A stretch of 39,098 nucleotides of DNA from an uncultured Kineothrix sp. (GTDB taxonomy: Bacteria > Bacillota > Clostridia > Lachnospirales > Lachnospiraceae), in NCBI GenBank assembly GCA_910588855.1, contig CAJUSR010000033.1, forward strand, positions 1-39,098. Direction: 5' to 3'. Position 1 is the stretch's first letter; the number at the start of each line of letters is the position of its first letter. The notes under the pieces are model-generated. The model had not been told where the DNA came from. It did not search any database and saw only the letters and a program-made list of their open reading frames with translations. The translations under genes and the position numbers were made by a program. Positions 15,897 to 24,249 of the stretch are shown in pieces.

Positions 15897-17075
15897 CTAT
15901 TTTAATGTATATGGATATAAAGTTACACCCTTCACTACCCGATTCACCTCTCCGGTAGGACATGGGTTATCCGGTGTAATCCCTAAAGACAAAGACTTCA
16001 TCACTGCGAGGGTCTGGGCAAATACAATATAAGCAAATCCAAGCAGTACATTTTCCATCGGCTCACCGATATTAATCCTTACCGTATAGTCTACCAGATT
16101 TTCTGCCTCTTCACAAGGTGTATTCATCACTACTGCAATGCGGTTTTTCTTCCTCTGAGGGCTCATCTCTTTAATTAAGTCCAGCTCATATTTGCGGCGG
16201 TACGGGTCATCGCTTAAATATACAACAGTCAGTGTCCTGTCATCAATAATGGATTTTGGCCCATGACGGAACCCGAGAGGGGAATCATACATCGTAGCTA
16301 CTTGCCCTGCCGTCAGCTCCAGCATCTTTAATGCGGATTCCTGAGAAACGCCTTTGAGCGCCACATTTCCAAGGTATACAATACGGTTAAAATCAAACTC
16401 GTCCGCTATTTTTTGTGCTGATTTATATCCATTCTCCAAAAAGCCTGTTGCCGCTGCGCAGATTTTATCAATATTAGCCGTAATCTCTTCCAGATTGTCC
16501 AAGTTAAATGCCAGATAAGTTGCCATATACATATTGGAAAAACTGGACGTCATGGCAAAGGACTGGTCATGGGTCTCCGGTGTCAGATTCAATGCAAAGC
16601 AATTGTCCCTTCCTTCTGCCATTTTGGAAAGGCTCCCTTCATGATTGCATGTCACAAAAAGATGGTACAAATTCTGGCATACAACCTCTGCCGCTTCCAC
16701 TGCCCCTATGGACTCCGGTGAATTGCCGGAACGCCCAAAACTTACGAGAATCGTCGGCTTTGTCCGGGATAGGAAGTCTTCCGGGGAAGGCACGATATCC
16801 GTGGTTGCATATGATTTCACTTTATAGCCATATTTTCCGTTCAACGCCTGATATAAAGAATTTCCTACAAATTCGCTTGTTCCTGCCCCCGTCAATACAA
16901 TGTCAAAATCCTCTGCTTTCAGTACCTGATCCAAAAATGCCTGAAGCTCTTCCTTACAGCCTGCAATCTGTGCGCAGGTTTTCTTCCATGTGGAAGGCTG
17001 CTGGTTGATTTCAGTAATGGTGAACACAGAGGAGGTTTCTTTCATCTTTTCCGGGGAAATGTCAAAAATATTCAT
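15897..17075 (-). CDS. agaS: SIS-domain galactosamine-6-phosphate deaminase/isomerase, AgaS type
   Basis: 392 residues from ATG at 17075, chosen for AAAGGAGGACAAAAAA just upstream. Two SIS domains are visible; the first carries LTGAGTSEFVGNSLY and VSFGRSGNSPESIGA, the second FNRIVYLGNVALKGVSQESA and SPLGFRHGPKS. AgaS proteins convert galactosamine-6-phosphate to tagatose-6-phosphate plus ammonia. The operon partners (IIA, YajC) and the divergent nagA and gatZ support this. A tagatose-6-P ketose/aldose isomerase is the older name; a different amino sugar phosphate remains possible. Confidence 0.88.
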   Translation of the reverse strand: MNIFDISPEKMKETSSVFTITEINQQPSTWKKTCAQIAGCKEELQAFLDQVLKAEDFDIVLTGAGTSEFVGNSLYQALNGKYGYKVKSYATTDIVPSPEDFLSRTKPTILVSFGRSGNSPESIGAVEAAEVVCQNLYHLFVTCNHEGSLSKMAEGRDNCFALNLTPETHDQSFAMTSSFSNMYMATYLAFNLDNLEEITANIDKICAAATGFLENGYKSAQKIADEFDFNRIVYLGNVALKGVSQESALKMLELTAGQVATMYDSPLGFRHGPKSIIDDRTLTVVYLSDDPYRRKYELDLIKEMSPQRKKNRIAVVMNTPCEEAENLVDYTVRINIGEPMENVLLGFAYIVFAQTLAVMKSLSLGITPDNPCPTGEVNRVVKGVTLYPYTLK

Positions 17076-17116
17076 TTTTTTGTCCTCCTTTATTGATTTC
17101 TCCTGGCGCGATAATG

Positions 17117-17157
17117 CAATGCGCCGAAAAACTTTCCTATCAGTTTTTCGCGCATTG
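17117..17157 (-). promoter_or_regulatory. long inverted repeat in the agaS leader
   Basis: Arms 17117-17133 and 17142-17157 (CAATGCGCCGAAAAACT and AGTTTTTCGCGCATTG) are perfect inverted repeats but for one extra C. The loop is 8 bases. It lies between the agaS promoter and its ribosome binding site, with no T tract, so it is an mRNA hairpin or a protein operator rather than a terminator. Confidence 0.7.
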
Positions 17158-17184
17158 TCCATCGGCACGTTATATTGTATCCTG

Positions 17185-17214
17185 ATTATACCGCAGAAAA
17201 TTCACAAAAAACAA
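17185..17214 (-). promoter_or_regulatory. candidate agaS promoter
   Basis: Minus strand TTGTTT (17214-17209), 18-bp spacer, TATAAT (17190-17185). A plus-strand TATAAT at 17276-17281 may be the -10 of the divergent nagA, without a clear -35. Confidence 0.5.
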
Positions 17215-17334
17215 TATAGCTACTAAAACTGATAATGAATCACTTAAAAAATACAACTTTATCTGCTTATTCGGTGCTATAATGAGATATAATAATAGAA
17301 TATCATTTAATTTTCAGACAGGAGGTTTGTTTTC

Positions 17335-18477
17335 ATGCTGATTCAAAGTAAAAAAATATGGATTGCAGATCAGTTTATGGCTGCCGAACTCGATATCCGG
17401 GATGGCAAAATCGTGGACGTCCTTACTTATGGCAGCCGGTCGGCCGATGTGGATTACGAAGATTTACGCATTGTGCCCGGTTTTCTGGATATCCACTGTC
17501 ATGGAGCCTATGGCTTTGACACGAACGACGCCAATGAAGAAGGTTTGCGGAACTGGACAAAACATGTGGTGGATGAAGGCGTAACCGGCCTCCTTGCCAC
17601 TACCATCACGCAAAGCGAGGAAGTTCTGACTAAAGCCGTTGCCAATGTGGCAAAAGTTATGGAAGACGGGTACGAAGGCGCAGAGATTCTTGGCATTCAT
17701 TTTGAAGGTCCCTATTTGGACATGGTCTACAAGGGCGCCCAGCCGGAGCAGCACATTGTTAAGCCTACCATTGAACAATTCAAGCGTTACCAGGAAGCTG
17801 CCAAAGGAAATATCCGGTATATTACTATGGCTACCGAAACGGACGATGATTTCGCCCTAACCCACTATCTGACAGAGCATGGCGTAACGGTCAGCATCGG
17901 GCATTCCGCCGCTACTTATGAGCAGGCTGCTATGGCTTTTGCCCACGGTGCCCGCTCTATGACCCATGTATACAACGGTATGACCCCTTTTAACCATCGT
18001 GCCAACGGCCTGGTCGGCGCTGCTTACCGTTTCCGCACTATGTACGGTGAAATTATATGCGACGGCAACCATTCTACTACGGCTGCCCTGAATAACTATT
18101 TCATGTCCAAGGGTCCGGATTATTCCATTATGATATCCGATGCCCTGATGGCCAAAGGCTCCCCTGCAGGAACCCGTTATATCTTTGGCGGCAATGAAAT
18201 CGAAATCTATCCGGACGGAAGTGCACATCTGACTTCTACCGGCGGCCTGGCTGGCTCTACTTTGCGGCTGAACGAAGGGCTGCGGATTCTCGTGGAAGAG
18301 GCTTTGGTTCCTTTTAACTATGCCATCAATTCCTGCACCATTAATCCGGCACGCTGCATTGGCATAGATAACCGGAAAGGTTTGATTGGTGTCGGCATGG
18401 ATGCCGATTTGGTTGTCCTTGAACATAACTATCAGGTTCGGCAGACGTATTGCATGGGAAAGGCACAATTACCTTAA
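17335..18477 (+). CDS. nagA: N-acetylglucosamine/galactosamine-6-phosphate deacetylase
   Basis: 380 residues, the usual size for NagA/AgaA of the amidohydrolase superfamily. It removes acetate from GlcNAc-6-P or GalNAc-6-P in the cytoplasm. Metal and catalytic motifs are PGFLDIHCHGAYGFD (His54, His56), HFEGPYL (Glu124), GHSAAT, MTHVYNGMTP and IMISDAL with the catalytic Asp. GGAGGTTTGTTTTC precedes the ATG. It is divergent from agaS and 71 bp upstream of the gatZ-type gene, a context that favours the GalNAc-specific version (AgaA). The sequence alone does not settle GlcNAc versus GalNAc. Confidence 0.93.
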   Translation: MLIQSKKIWIADQFMAAELDIRDGKIVDVLTYGSRSADVDYEDLRIVPGFLDIHCHGAYGFDTNDANEEGLRNWTKHVVDEGVTGLLATTITQSEEVLTKAVANVAKVMEDGYEGAEILGIHFEGPYLDMVYKGAQPEQHIVKPTIEQFKRYQEAAKGNIRYITMATETDDDFALTHYLTEHGVTVSIGHSAATYEQAAMAFAHGARSMTHVYNGMTPFNHRANGLVGAAYRFRTMYGEIICDGNHSTTAALNNYFMSKGPDYSIMISDALMAKGSPAGTRYIFGGNEIEIYPDGSAHLTSTGGLAGSTLRLNEGLRILVEEALVPFNYAINSCTINPARCIGIDNRKGLIGVGMDADLVVLEHNYQVRQTYCMGKAQLP

Positions 18478-18548
18478 TTTAAAAATTTTTAGATTGAGTT
18501 TTCAACTGACCAAAAATTCACTACTCATAGAAAAGGAGAAATGGAACG

Positions 18549-19844
18549 ATGAAACATCCCATCCAGGAAATGATGGAACAGCGCAGGGAGGGAAAAAACT
18601 GCGGTATCCCTTCTTATTGTACTGCTAACCCTCTGGCGCTTGAAATAATCTTGAAACGTGCAAAGCTGCTTCATACCCCGGTATTGATTGAAGCAACGGC
18701 CAATCAGGTAAATCAATACGGAGGCTATACAGGAATGCTTCCGAAAGATTTTTATGATATGATACAGAAAATGGCTGATGAAATCGGTGTTCCAAAAGAG
18801 CTGATTATCTTAGGCGGCGACCATCTGGGTCCTTTGACTTGGCAAAACCTTCCCGAAAAAGAGGCTATGGAAAAATCCGTAGAGCTGGTGTACCAATACG
18901 CCAAAGCAGGGTTTACCAAAATCCATCTGGATACCAGCATGAAGGTAGCCGATGACCCGGAAGGCCTTTTATCTACCGAAACAATTGCCCGCCGCGGCGC
19001 CGAACTATATAAAGCTTCTATCAAAGGTTATGAAGAACTGAAATCGGAAAACCCCGATGCCGTACGCCCTGTTTTTATCATTGGAAGCGAAGTTCCGATT
19101 CCGGGCGGCGCACAGGAAGCGGAAGACAGTCTGGCGGTTACCAGCCCGGCCGCTTTTCAAGATACGGTGGCTACTTATAAACGCATTTTTGAAGAATCCG
19201 GTGTAGGGGAAGGCTGGAAAGATGTGGTCGCTGTCGTTGTCCAGCCCGGCGTAGAATTTGGCGATGACCAGGTCTTTCTTTATAATCATGATGCGGCAAC
19301 AGAACTTTGCTCCGCATTGAAGGAATATCCGGAAGTTTGCTTTGAAGGCCATTCCACCGATTATCAAAGCGCCGAATGCTTAAAGAACATGGTCCAGGAT
19401 GGTATCGCAATCTTAAAAGTAGGTCCTGCCTTAACTTATGGGCTCCGGGAAGCACTTTTCGCCCTCAGTTTTATGGAAAAAGAACTGGTTCCGGAAGAAA
19501 AACGGGCTAATTTCATCGAAACTTTGGAAGAAGTTATGCTGGCACAGCCTGCCAACTGGCAGAAACACTATCATGGGGATGACAAGCAGCTCGCCTTAGC
19601 AAGGAAATACAGTTTTTCCGACCGCGCCCGCTATTATATCGGCCAGCCGGAAGTAACGGCTGCTATCAGCAAATTATTTACAAATTTAAAGGAATACCCG
19701 ATTCCTATGAATATGCTGCACCAATATATGCCGGTCACTTATGCAAAAGTACGCGATGGCATCCTTCCTTTAGACCCGAAGGAACTGGCTTTAGATGGCG
19801 TCACCAATTTTATGCTGGATTATGAATATGCGATAACGCTATAA
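18549..19844 (+). CDS. tagatose-1,6-bisphosphate aldolase non-catalytic subunit, GatZ/KbaZ type
   Basis: 431 residues, normal length. Family signatures: PSYCTANPLALEIILKRA, LIEATANQVNQYGGYTGM, LGGDHLGPLTWQN, KIHLDTSMKVADDP and VPIPGGAQE. In E. coli this subunit stabilises the class II catalytic subunit (GatY/KbaY), which splits tagatose-1,6-bisphosphate; no catalytic subunit gene is in the window. The ribosome binding site is AAAGGAGAAATGGAACG. It follows nagA in the same direction and ends before the terminator at 19987. It anchors the pathway as tagatose-type, hence galactosamine rather than glucosamine. Confidence 0.92.
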   Translation: MKHPIQEMMEQRREGKNCGIPSYCTANPLALEIILKRAKLLHTPVLIEATANQVNQYGGYTGMLPKDFYDMIQKMADEIGVPKELIILGGDHLGPLTWQNLPEKEAMEKSVELVYQYAKAGFTKIHLDTSMKVADDPEGLLSTETIARRGAELYKASIKGYEELKSENPDAVRPVFIIGSEVPIPGGAQEAEDSLAVTSPAAFQDTVATYKRIFEESGVGEGWKDVVAVVVQPGVEFGDDQVFLYNHDAATELCSALKEYPEVCFEGHSTDYQSAECLKNMVQDGIAILKVGPALTYGLREALFALSFMEKELVPEEKRANFIETLEEVMLAQPANWQKHYHGDDKQLALARKYSFSDRARYYIGQPEVTAAISKLFTNLKEYPIPMNMLHQYMPVTYAKVRDGILPLDPKELALDGVTNFMLDYEYAITL

Positions 19845-19890
19845 GGTATATTTTTAAGGGGTACAAATTTTAGTGCTTATAGGATTATTA

Positions 19891-19959
19891 CTTAAAAGAC
19901 TATTTTTTAAAAAGCTACTGCTTAAGAAACTATTGCTTAAAAGACTGTTGCTTAAGGGG
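19891..19959. repeat. imperfect 15-bp tandem repeat
   Basis: Units CTTAAAAGACTATTT, TTTAAAAAGCTACTG, CTTAAGAAACTATTG, CTTAAAAGACTGTTG and a partial CTTAAGGGG follow without gaps, between the gatZ-type stop and its terminator. A comparable but more decayed array follows cutC (37110-37160). Confidence 0.75.
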
Positions 19960-19986
19960 AAATTAAATTGTATAGCGGACTATCAC

Positions 19987-20025
19987 AAAATGGGAAATTG
20001 CCAGGCAATTTCCCATTTTTTTAAT
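19987..20025 (+). terminator. rho-independent terminator of nagA-gatZ
   Basis: AAAATGGGAAATTGCC pairs with GGCAATTTCCCATTTT with almost no loop, and is followed by further T. It also works in the other direction. Confidence 0.9.
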
Positions 20026-20063
20026 TCGGTTCTCAAAAGGGCTATCTGACATTGCAGGCAGAC

Positions 20064-20108
20064 CTGAACCCTCTGAGCCCACTATGCCCACTGAACCCTC
20101 TGAACCCT
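20064..20108. repeat. 9-bp tandem repeat, five units
   Basis: CTGAACCCT, CTGAGCCCA, CTATGCCCA, CTGAACCCT and CTGAACCCT in direct array. Nothing else is recognisable between 19845 and 20302 apart from this, the 15-bp array and the terminator. Confidence 0.75.
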
Positions 20109-20302
20109 ATCATGTAATTATAAACTATTTCAGGTTCCTGCTATTATAGGTACGGATTTACATGTCAATAGCCGTTCTGGTATCTACCTTAACCTTTCCA
20201 TACGCTATATTTCTACCGCGTATTTTCCAGCTATTTGATTCCGTCCTGTAATCACTCTCCCCATATCCACTTCTAAACCGTAAATCATCTCTTTTCCAGG
20301 CA

Positions 20303-21289
20303 TCAATCCCCTGGGAAAAGTATCCCTGCCTTTTTTCTTGCATTTTCCAGGACTTCAATTACATCCACCATAACGTCAAGCCCCCGGTAAATCGTATCGT
20401 AGTCATCCTTTAAAAGCAACTGGGCAAGATTCTGCACCTCATAAAACCACGGGTTGGGCTGATCTTGCAAATTGAGGCTTTCCTCCGAGTTCTTTGTAAC
20501 CACCTGGACTTCCGTTACCCTGTTGCTCCCGCCTTTTACATAAATATAGCCCTTTTCCCCTTCAATCTGGAAAAAGTTTACTCCCCATGTATCTTTCGCC
20601 CCCGCTGCTTCGCTCACGAAACCTTCATATTGCAGTAGCAAAATACCTGAAGTATCCGCCAATTCCCCATACCGGTTCGGGAAATAAACCGCATCCTTAG
20701 GTTTTCCAAATAATGCCACATTTAGGTATACGTTATAAAAATTAATATCCATCAGGCAGCCGCCGGCATACTGGGTATTAAAAACATTGGGCACTTCCCC
20801 CTTCAGCACCTGGTCATAGCGGCTGGAATACTGGCTAAAATTCCCAAGTACAAGCTTCACCTTTCCTACTTTAGGCAATTCCCTTTTCACCACCTCAAAA
20901 TTGGGTAAAAATGCTGTTGGTACCGCATCCACCAGAAACAAATGCTTTTCCTTTGCAAGCGCCACCAATTCCCTCGCCTGCTCTGCCTTTGTGCAAAAAG
21001 GCTTCTCACATATTACATGCTTTCCCGCCAACAGCGCCTTTTTCGTCTGCTCATAATGCAGGAGATTAGGGCTTGCCACATAAACGGTATTCACTTCTTC
21101 ATCTTTCATAAATTCATCCAAATCCGTATATACTTTACCTGCGCCGTATTCTTCTGCCAATGGGCGCCCCTTTTCCTCACTTCTTGAATATACTGCCGCC
21201 AACCGGATTCCGTCCGTAATTTTTACATTATCCAGTATGGAATGCACAATAGCACCCGAACCAATCGTTCCCAACCTGATTTCTTCCAT
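20303..21289 (-). CDS. Gfo/Idh/MocA-family oxidoreductase
   Basis: 328 residues from ATG at 21289 (AAAAGAGGTAAAA upstream). The N-terminal Rossmann fold carries GTIGSGAIVHS; the family motif EKPF is in HVICEKPFCTKAEQAREL. The C-terminal domain has GGCLMDINFYNVYLN, where Tyr replaces the usual His of the GGxxxDxGxH motif, common in some branches. It probably oxidises or reduces a sugar or cyclitol using NAD(P); the substrate is unknown. It stands alone between the amino-sugar locus and repeat copy D. Its leader is homologous to that of the gene at 35854. Confidence 0.88.
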   Translation of the reverse strand: MEEIRLGTIGSGAIVHSILDNVKITDGIRLAAVYSRSEEKGRPLAEEYGAGKVYTDLDEFMKDEEVNTVYVASPNLLHYEQTKKALLAGKHVICEKPFCTKAEQARELVALAKEKHLFLVDAVPTAFLPNFEVVKRELPKVGKVKLVLGNFSQYSSRYDQVLKGEVPNVFNTQYAGGCLMDINFYNVYLNVALFGKPKDAVYFPNRYGELADTSGILLLQYEGFVSEAAGAKDTWGVNFFQIEGEKGYIYVKGGSNRVTEVQVVTKNSEESLNLQDQPNPWFYEVQNLAQLLLKDDYDTIYRGLDVMVDVIEVLENARKKAGILFPGD

Positions 21290-21393
21290 TTTTACCTCTT
21301 TTCTGCGCTGCTTTTTTGCGCAACAAAAGTTTGCGGCAAGCAGCGCGCAGACACAAACTTGAAATTGAAAATTTCTAATTCTCAATCTTATTT
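21290..21393 (-). promoter_or_regulatory. structured leader, motif copy 1
   Basis: The minus-strand leader contains GTTTGTGTCTG, a stem with arms CTGCGC-TGCTT and AAGCAGCGCAG (2-base bulge), an inner CCGCAAACTT, and ends GCAGAAAAGAGGTAAAAATG at the start codon. The plus-strand leader at 35745-35853 has the same ordered motifs. A cis-regulatory RNA is inferred. Confidence 0.6.
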
Positions 21394-21600
21394 ACTTGCC
21401 CTTCCTTCGTGTACAAGTCCAGACAGTTGCAAAAAACAATCCGTTTATTGTATATTCTGCTAATTTTTATACAATAATTTATTCCTATTATAACTGCATT
21501 TTCTCCCTATTACAACTCCCCAATCGAACAGAGAGGAGCCATCTTCCCGTCAGCTTCTGCTGACATATTTCCTCTGGGTGCCCGTGTGCAATCGATCAGG

Positions 21601-21867
21601 GAAGAGTTTCTCCCTACTCGCCGCGCGGAGCGCACGTTGCGTAAGCAACAATTTCATCTGTGCGCTCCTGCGCATAAAAAAGTGTCTTCGACACTTCATA
21701 ATCTATGTCCTTCTGGCGAAGGACTTTCCTATAAGGTAAAAAAGAATCCTGCTTGCAGGATTCTCCGCCTGCGGCGGGTCGCGGCAGCAACATGCTTCTC
21801 CTCCTCCGCAGTGCGATAATTGCTTTTTGCCATATGGGAAATTCGGAGAACTTTCCTATATAGTAAA
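21601..21867 (+). repeat. interspersed hairpin repeat, copy D
   Basis: Begins with a GGAGCGCAC/GTGCGCTCC stem enclosing GTTGCGTAAGCAAC (21638-21668). Then come AAGTGTCTTCGACACTT (21680-21696), GTCCTTCTGGCGAAGGAC (21707-21724), TTTCCTATAAGGTAAA, AGAATCCTGCTTGCAGGATT (21743-21762), the GC-rich block TCTCCGCCTGCGGCGG with GTGCGATAATT, and TTCGGAGAACTTTCCTATA. The last part is homologous over about 125 bp to copy A. Confidence 0.88.
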
Positions 21868-21900
21868 AAAAGCAAAGCCCTTTCGGCTCTGCCTTTTTTC
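21865..21900 (-). terminator. terminator of the secreted-protein gene
   Basis: GGCAGAGCCGAAAGGGCTTTGC on the minus strand has one mismatch in the stem and is followed by TTTTTTTAC. It joins directly to repeat copy D. The opposite strand also ends in TTTTTT. Confidence 0.75.
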
Positions 21901-21940
21901 ATTCATATAAGGATAGTCTATAAAGTGCAACATCCATCTT

Positions 21941-23467
21941 CTATTCCATTAATGCCATTACTCCGAATTTGTCGGCCTCAATAGTTACCGTGGTCGGGTC
22001 ACTGTCCAAATCTTCCAACAATTGAAGCCCTCCATTTTCCCCCATCATACCTATTGTATACACTTTGCCTTTTATCCTATATTGGCTGGGAAGACCTATG
22101 ACAATACGGATTTTAGCCGATGTATGGCTTAATTTCTCCACTTTCCCTTCCTGGCTGATTGCATACATGTCCACATGGATTGCTGTGCGGACATTCTTCC
22201 CGTTTTGCACTGCCGCTTGCTCCAACACTTTTTATACGCCGGTATTTTGGGCATCGCATATATAAAACCTTATATTTTTGCCGGCAGTATCTATACCAGC
22301 CGCGCTTTCCACCTGTTCCTTCGGGGTCAGGATGGCCACACCGGAAACATTTGCCGTCTGATAAACCTCTCCTACCGTGGAAACCAGTTTTTCTCCGTTC
22401 GCCGATATTACTTCGTCCGTCCTTACCTCTATCGAAAGCTGCTGGCTGCCGCCTTGTTTTACCGGCTCAGAACCGGAATCGCTTCCCTGATTGTCCTGGC
22501 TATTGCCTCCGATTTTTACAGTCACTGTTAAAATTTCAGGATTTCCTCCGCTGCCGGATACCGGGAAAATTTCATTTGTGGTCTTATCCTCTACATAATA
22601 TAACCATTCGCCGCATGTCATTTCAATTGTAAGCTCTTCCGCTTTTTCTTCTTCATCCACTACCAGATAACGGGTATTAGCATAATCTTCCCTATCCTCT
22701 ATCCGTGTTCCCGGACATGTATTTCCCGATACCGTACAGTCGGCAATGCCAAGAGCCCACCATCTGTCATAGTCATTATACAATACATACTTGCCCTCAT
22801 CATACACCATTTCATAGTTCATCCTAATCGGCATTTCTTCGCCGGGGTTTATATTGCTTTTATCCGCCTTTAATGACCTCTTAAGTGAAAAGCTGTCCGT
22901 TTTATCATCTTTCCCGTTATCTCCTTTTGGCGCCACCTTTAATCTTTGGGAACGCAATTCGCCCCTATCGTCGCCTGTCACCCGGAAAACCTCCCCGCTT
23001 TCCTTGTCTTTCAAATAACATCCCCAAAAACCAAGATTGCATGATACCGTTAATTCTTCCGCTGTCTCATCCTCTCCCACCTGAACCTTAAATGATTCAA
23101 AAAAACCATAGTCATGGATTGGGCTTAAAATGAGTTTTGTATCCGGGCTTGTATTGCCTGTCAATACAAAATTATCTGCCCTTACAGCATATACATGATA
23201 TTCATCGTTAAAATATTCATACTTATCGTGGTCATAAATCATATCCGATACTGCCAGAATTGGTGTTGCCTTCCCTTTTTCTACCGTATTCAGGTTATTT
23301 TCCGTTGTCAGAAAACGGCGTAATTCCGCACCGATTTCTTCTCCTGCTATTTTCGTTCCCGCTTTTTGCTGCTCAGCAGCATATGCTGTCAGATTCACCC
23401 CCAACAGCATCGCAGCCGCCAGTAAAAAAGCTATTTTTCTTTTTACTTTTTTCGTCGTTAACCTCAT
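21941..23467 (-). pseudogene. secreted repeat protein split by an in-frame TAA
   Basis: The start is probably ATG at 23467. A signal peptide follows (KKVKRKIAFLLAAAMLLGV, cleavage after TAYA). Two related ~95-residue units are seen: SDMIYDHDKYEYFND to EVFRVTG, and YEMVYDEGKYVLYND to EIFPVSG, each with a GNTxPxT motif. A linker and a C-terminal domain (GEKLVSTVGEVYQTANVSGV) come next. TAA at 22234-22232 stops the frame after DAQNTGV; the same frame goes on for 97 codons (KVLEQAAVQNGKNVRTAIHV to TIEADKFGVMALME) and ends at 21941. From memory that continuous domain ends many Lachnospiraceae surface proteins. Either the gene is damaged or the stop is read through. The shortened protein could still be exported. 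Confidence 0.75.
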
Positions 23468-23622
23468 TTCTACATATTTTTCCCATTGCAAGTTTGTGGA
23501 TGCATTACAATCTTCCCTATCCGATTACGAACCTCCCTTCCCTTTTTCATGCGGTGCCATCTCCTCTTTTCCAAATGAAGTATTTATTTTTATATTGTAT
23601 TAAAATATAAAAGGATTGTAAT

Positions 23623-23717
23623 GCAATATTTTATATTCGTCAATTGCTCATATATATCTATCCAATCCCCAAAACTCTTGCAATAAAATACTATATTGCT
23701 GTCAAGTATTATATTGC
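23623..23717. promoter_or_regulatory. candidate XRE operator cluster
   Basis: GCAATA/TATATTGC-type sites occur at 23623-23629, 23680-23685, 23692-23699 and 23710-23717. The middle two form an inverted repeat with an 8-11 bp spacing, and the last two are direct repeats 18 bp apart. They lie between the divergent secreted-protein and XRE genes. The remaining part of 23468-23770 is AT-rich leader. Confidence 0.45.
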
Positions 23718-23770
23718 AAGATACTCCAAGTTACAATGGATATAATTTTATGAATGACAGGAGTAGTGAC

Positions 23771-24109
23771 ATGCTGGATTATTCTTCTATTGGAAAAAGA
23801 ATTAAGCGTTTGAGATTACAAAAACATATGACCCAAGAAGCACTAAGCGAAAAAATAGATATATCGGCCAAACATCTTTCCAATATCGAAAATAATAATG
23901 CCCATCCTTCTATTGAAACATTGGTAGATATTGCAAATATCTTAGAATGCAGTTTAGATTATCTTGTTCTGGAAAATATAGTAGAAACACAAGAGACGAA
24001 CTATAACCAGGAATTTATCAATATCATGAAGTCCTGTACCACCCACGAAAAACGTATATTAATCGAAATTTTATATGCCGTAAGAAAAATATTAAAGGAG
24101 AATCCCTGA
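23771..24109 (+). CDS. XRE-family helix-turn-helix regulator
   Basis: 112 residues from ATG at 23771 (ACAGGAGTAGTGAC upstream). The N-terminal HTH reads IGKRIKRLRLQKHMTQEALS and ISAKHLSNIENNNAHPSIET, a classic Cro/CI-type fold; residues 75-112 are a short helical tail (KRILIEILYAVRKILKE) likely for dimerisation. It is divergent from the secreted repeat protein, and repeated TATATTGC sites lie between them. It probably represses its own gene and perhaps the neighbour. The ligand is unknown. Confidence 0.88.
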   Translation: MLDYSSIGKRIKRLRLQKHMTQEALSEKIDISAKHLSNIENNNAHPSIETLVDIANILECSLDYLVLENIVETQETNYNQEFINIMKSCTTHEKRILIEILYAVRKILKENP

Positions 24110-24139
24110 ATATAACGCATTAATCTTCAGGAAAAAGCA

Positions 24140-24173
24140 GGGATCATTGCCGGAAAATGTTTCCCGGCATCCC
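24140..24173 (+). promoter_or_regulatory. leader hairpin before the ECF S gene
   Basis: GGGA-TCAT-TGCCGG pairs with CCGGCA-TCCC, leaving a 4-base bulge and a 10-base loop. It is 77 bp before the start codon. It matches no riboswitch class that I can identify; it could also end the XRE transcript, though it lacks a T tract. Confidence 0.4.
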
Positions 24174-24249
24174 CAATTCCCGGATGGAATGTGAATAAAT
24201 CCGAGGCCTGATTTTTTATCAGTCACCATATGAAAGGAGCATATATATT

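Noticed and set aside
19891..20108. CRISPR-like array
   Set aside because: Units of 15 and 9 bp are directly adjacent with no spacers, and no cas genes are present.
20158..20358. Open frame overlapping the end of the Gfo/Idh gene as a separate gene
   Set aside because: It overlaps a real gene for one third of its length, has no ribosome binding site and low-complexity, charged sequence.
24110..24249. Known riboswitch (TPP, preQ1, THF) before the ECF S gene
   Set aside because: The core sequences of those classes as I know them are absent; only one hairpin is seen.
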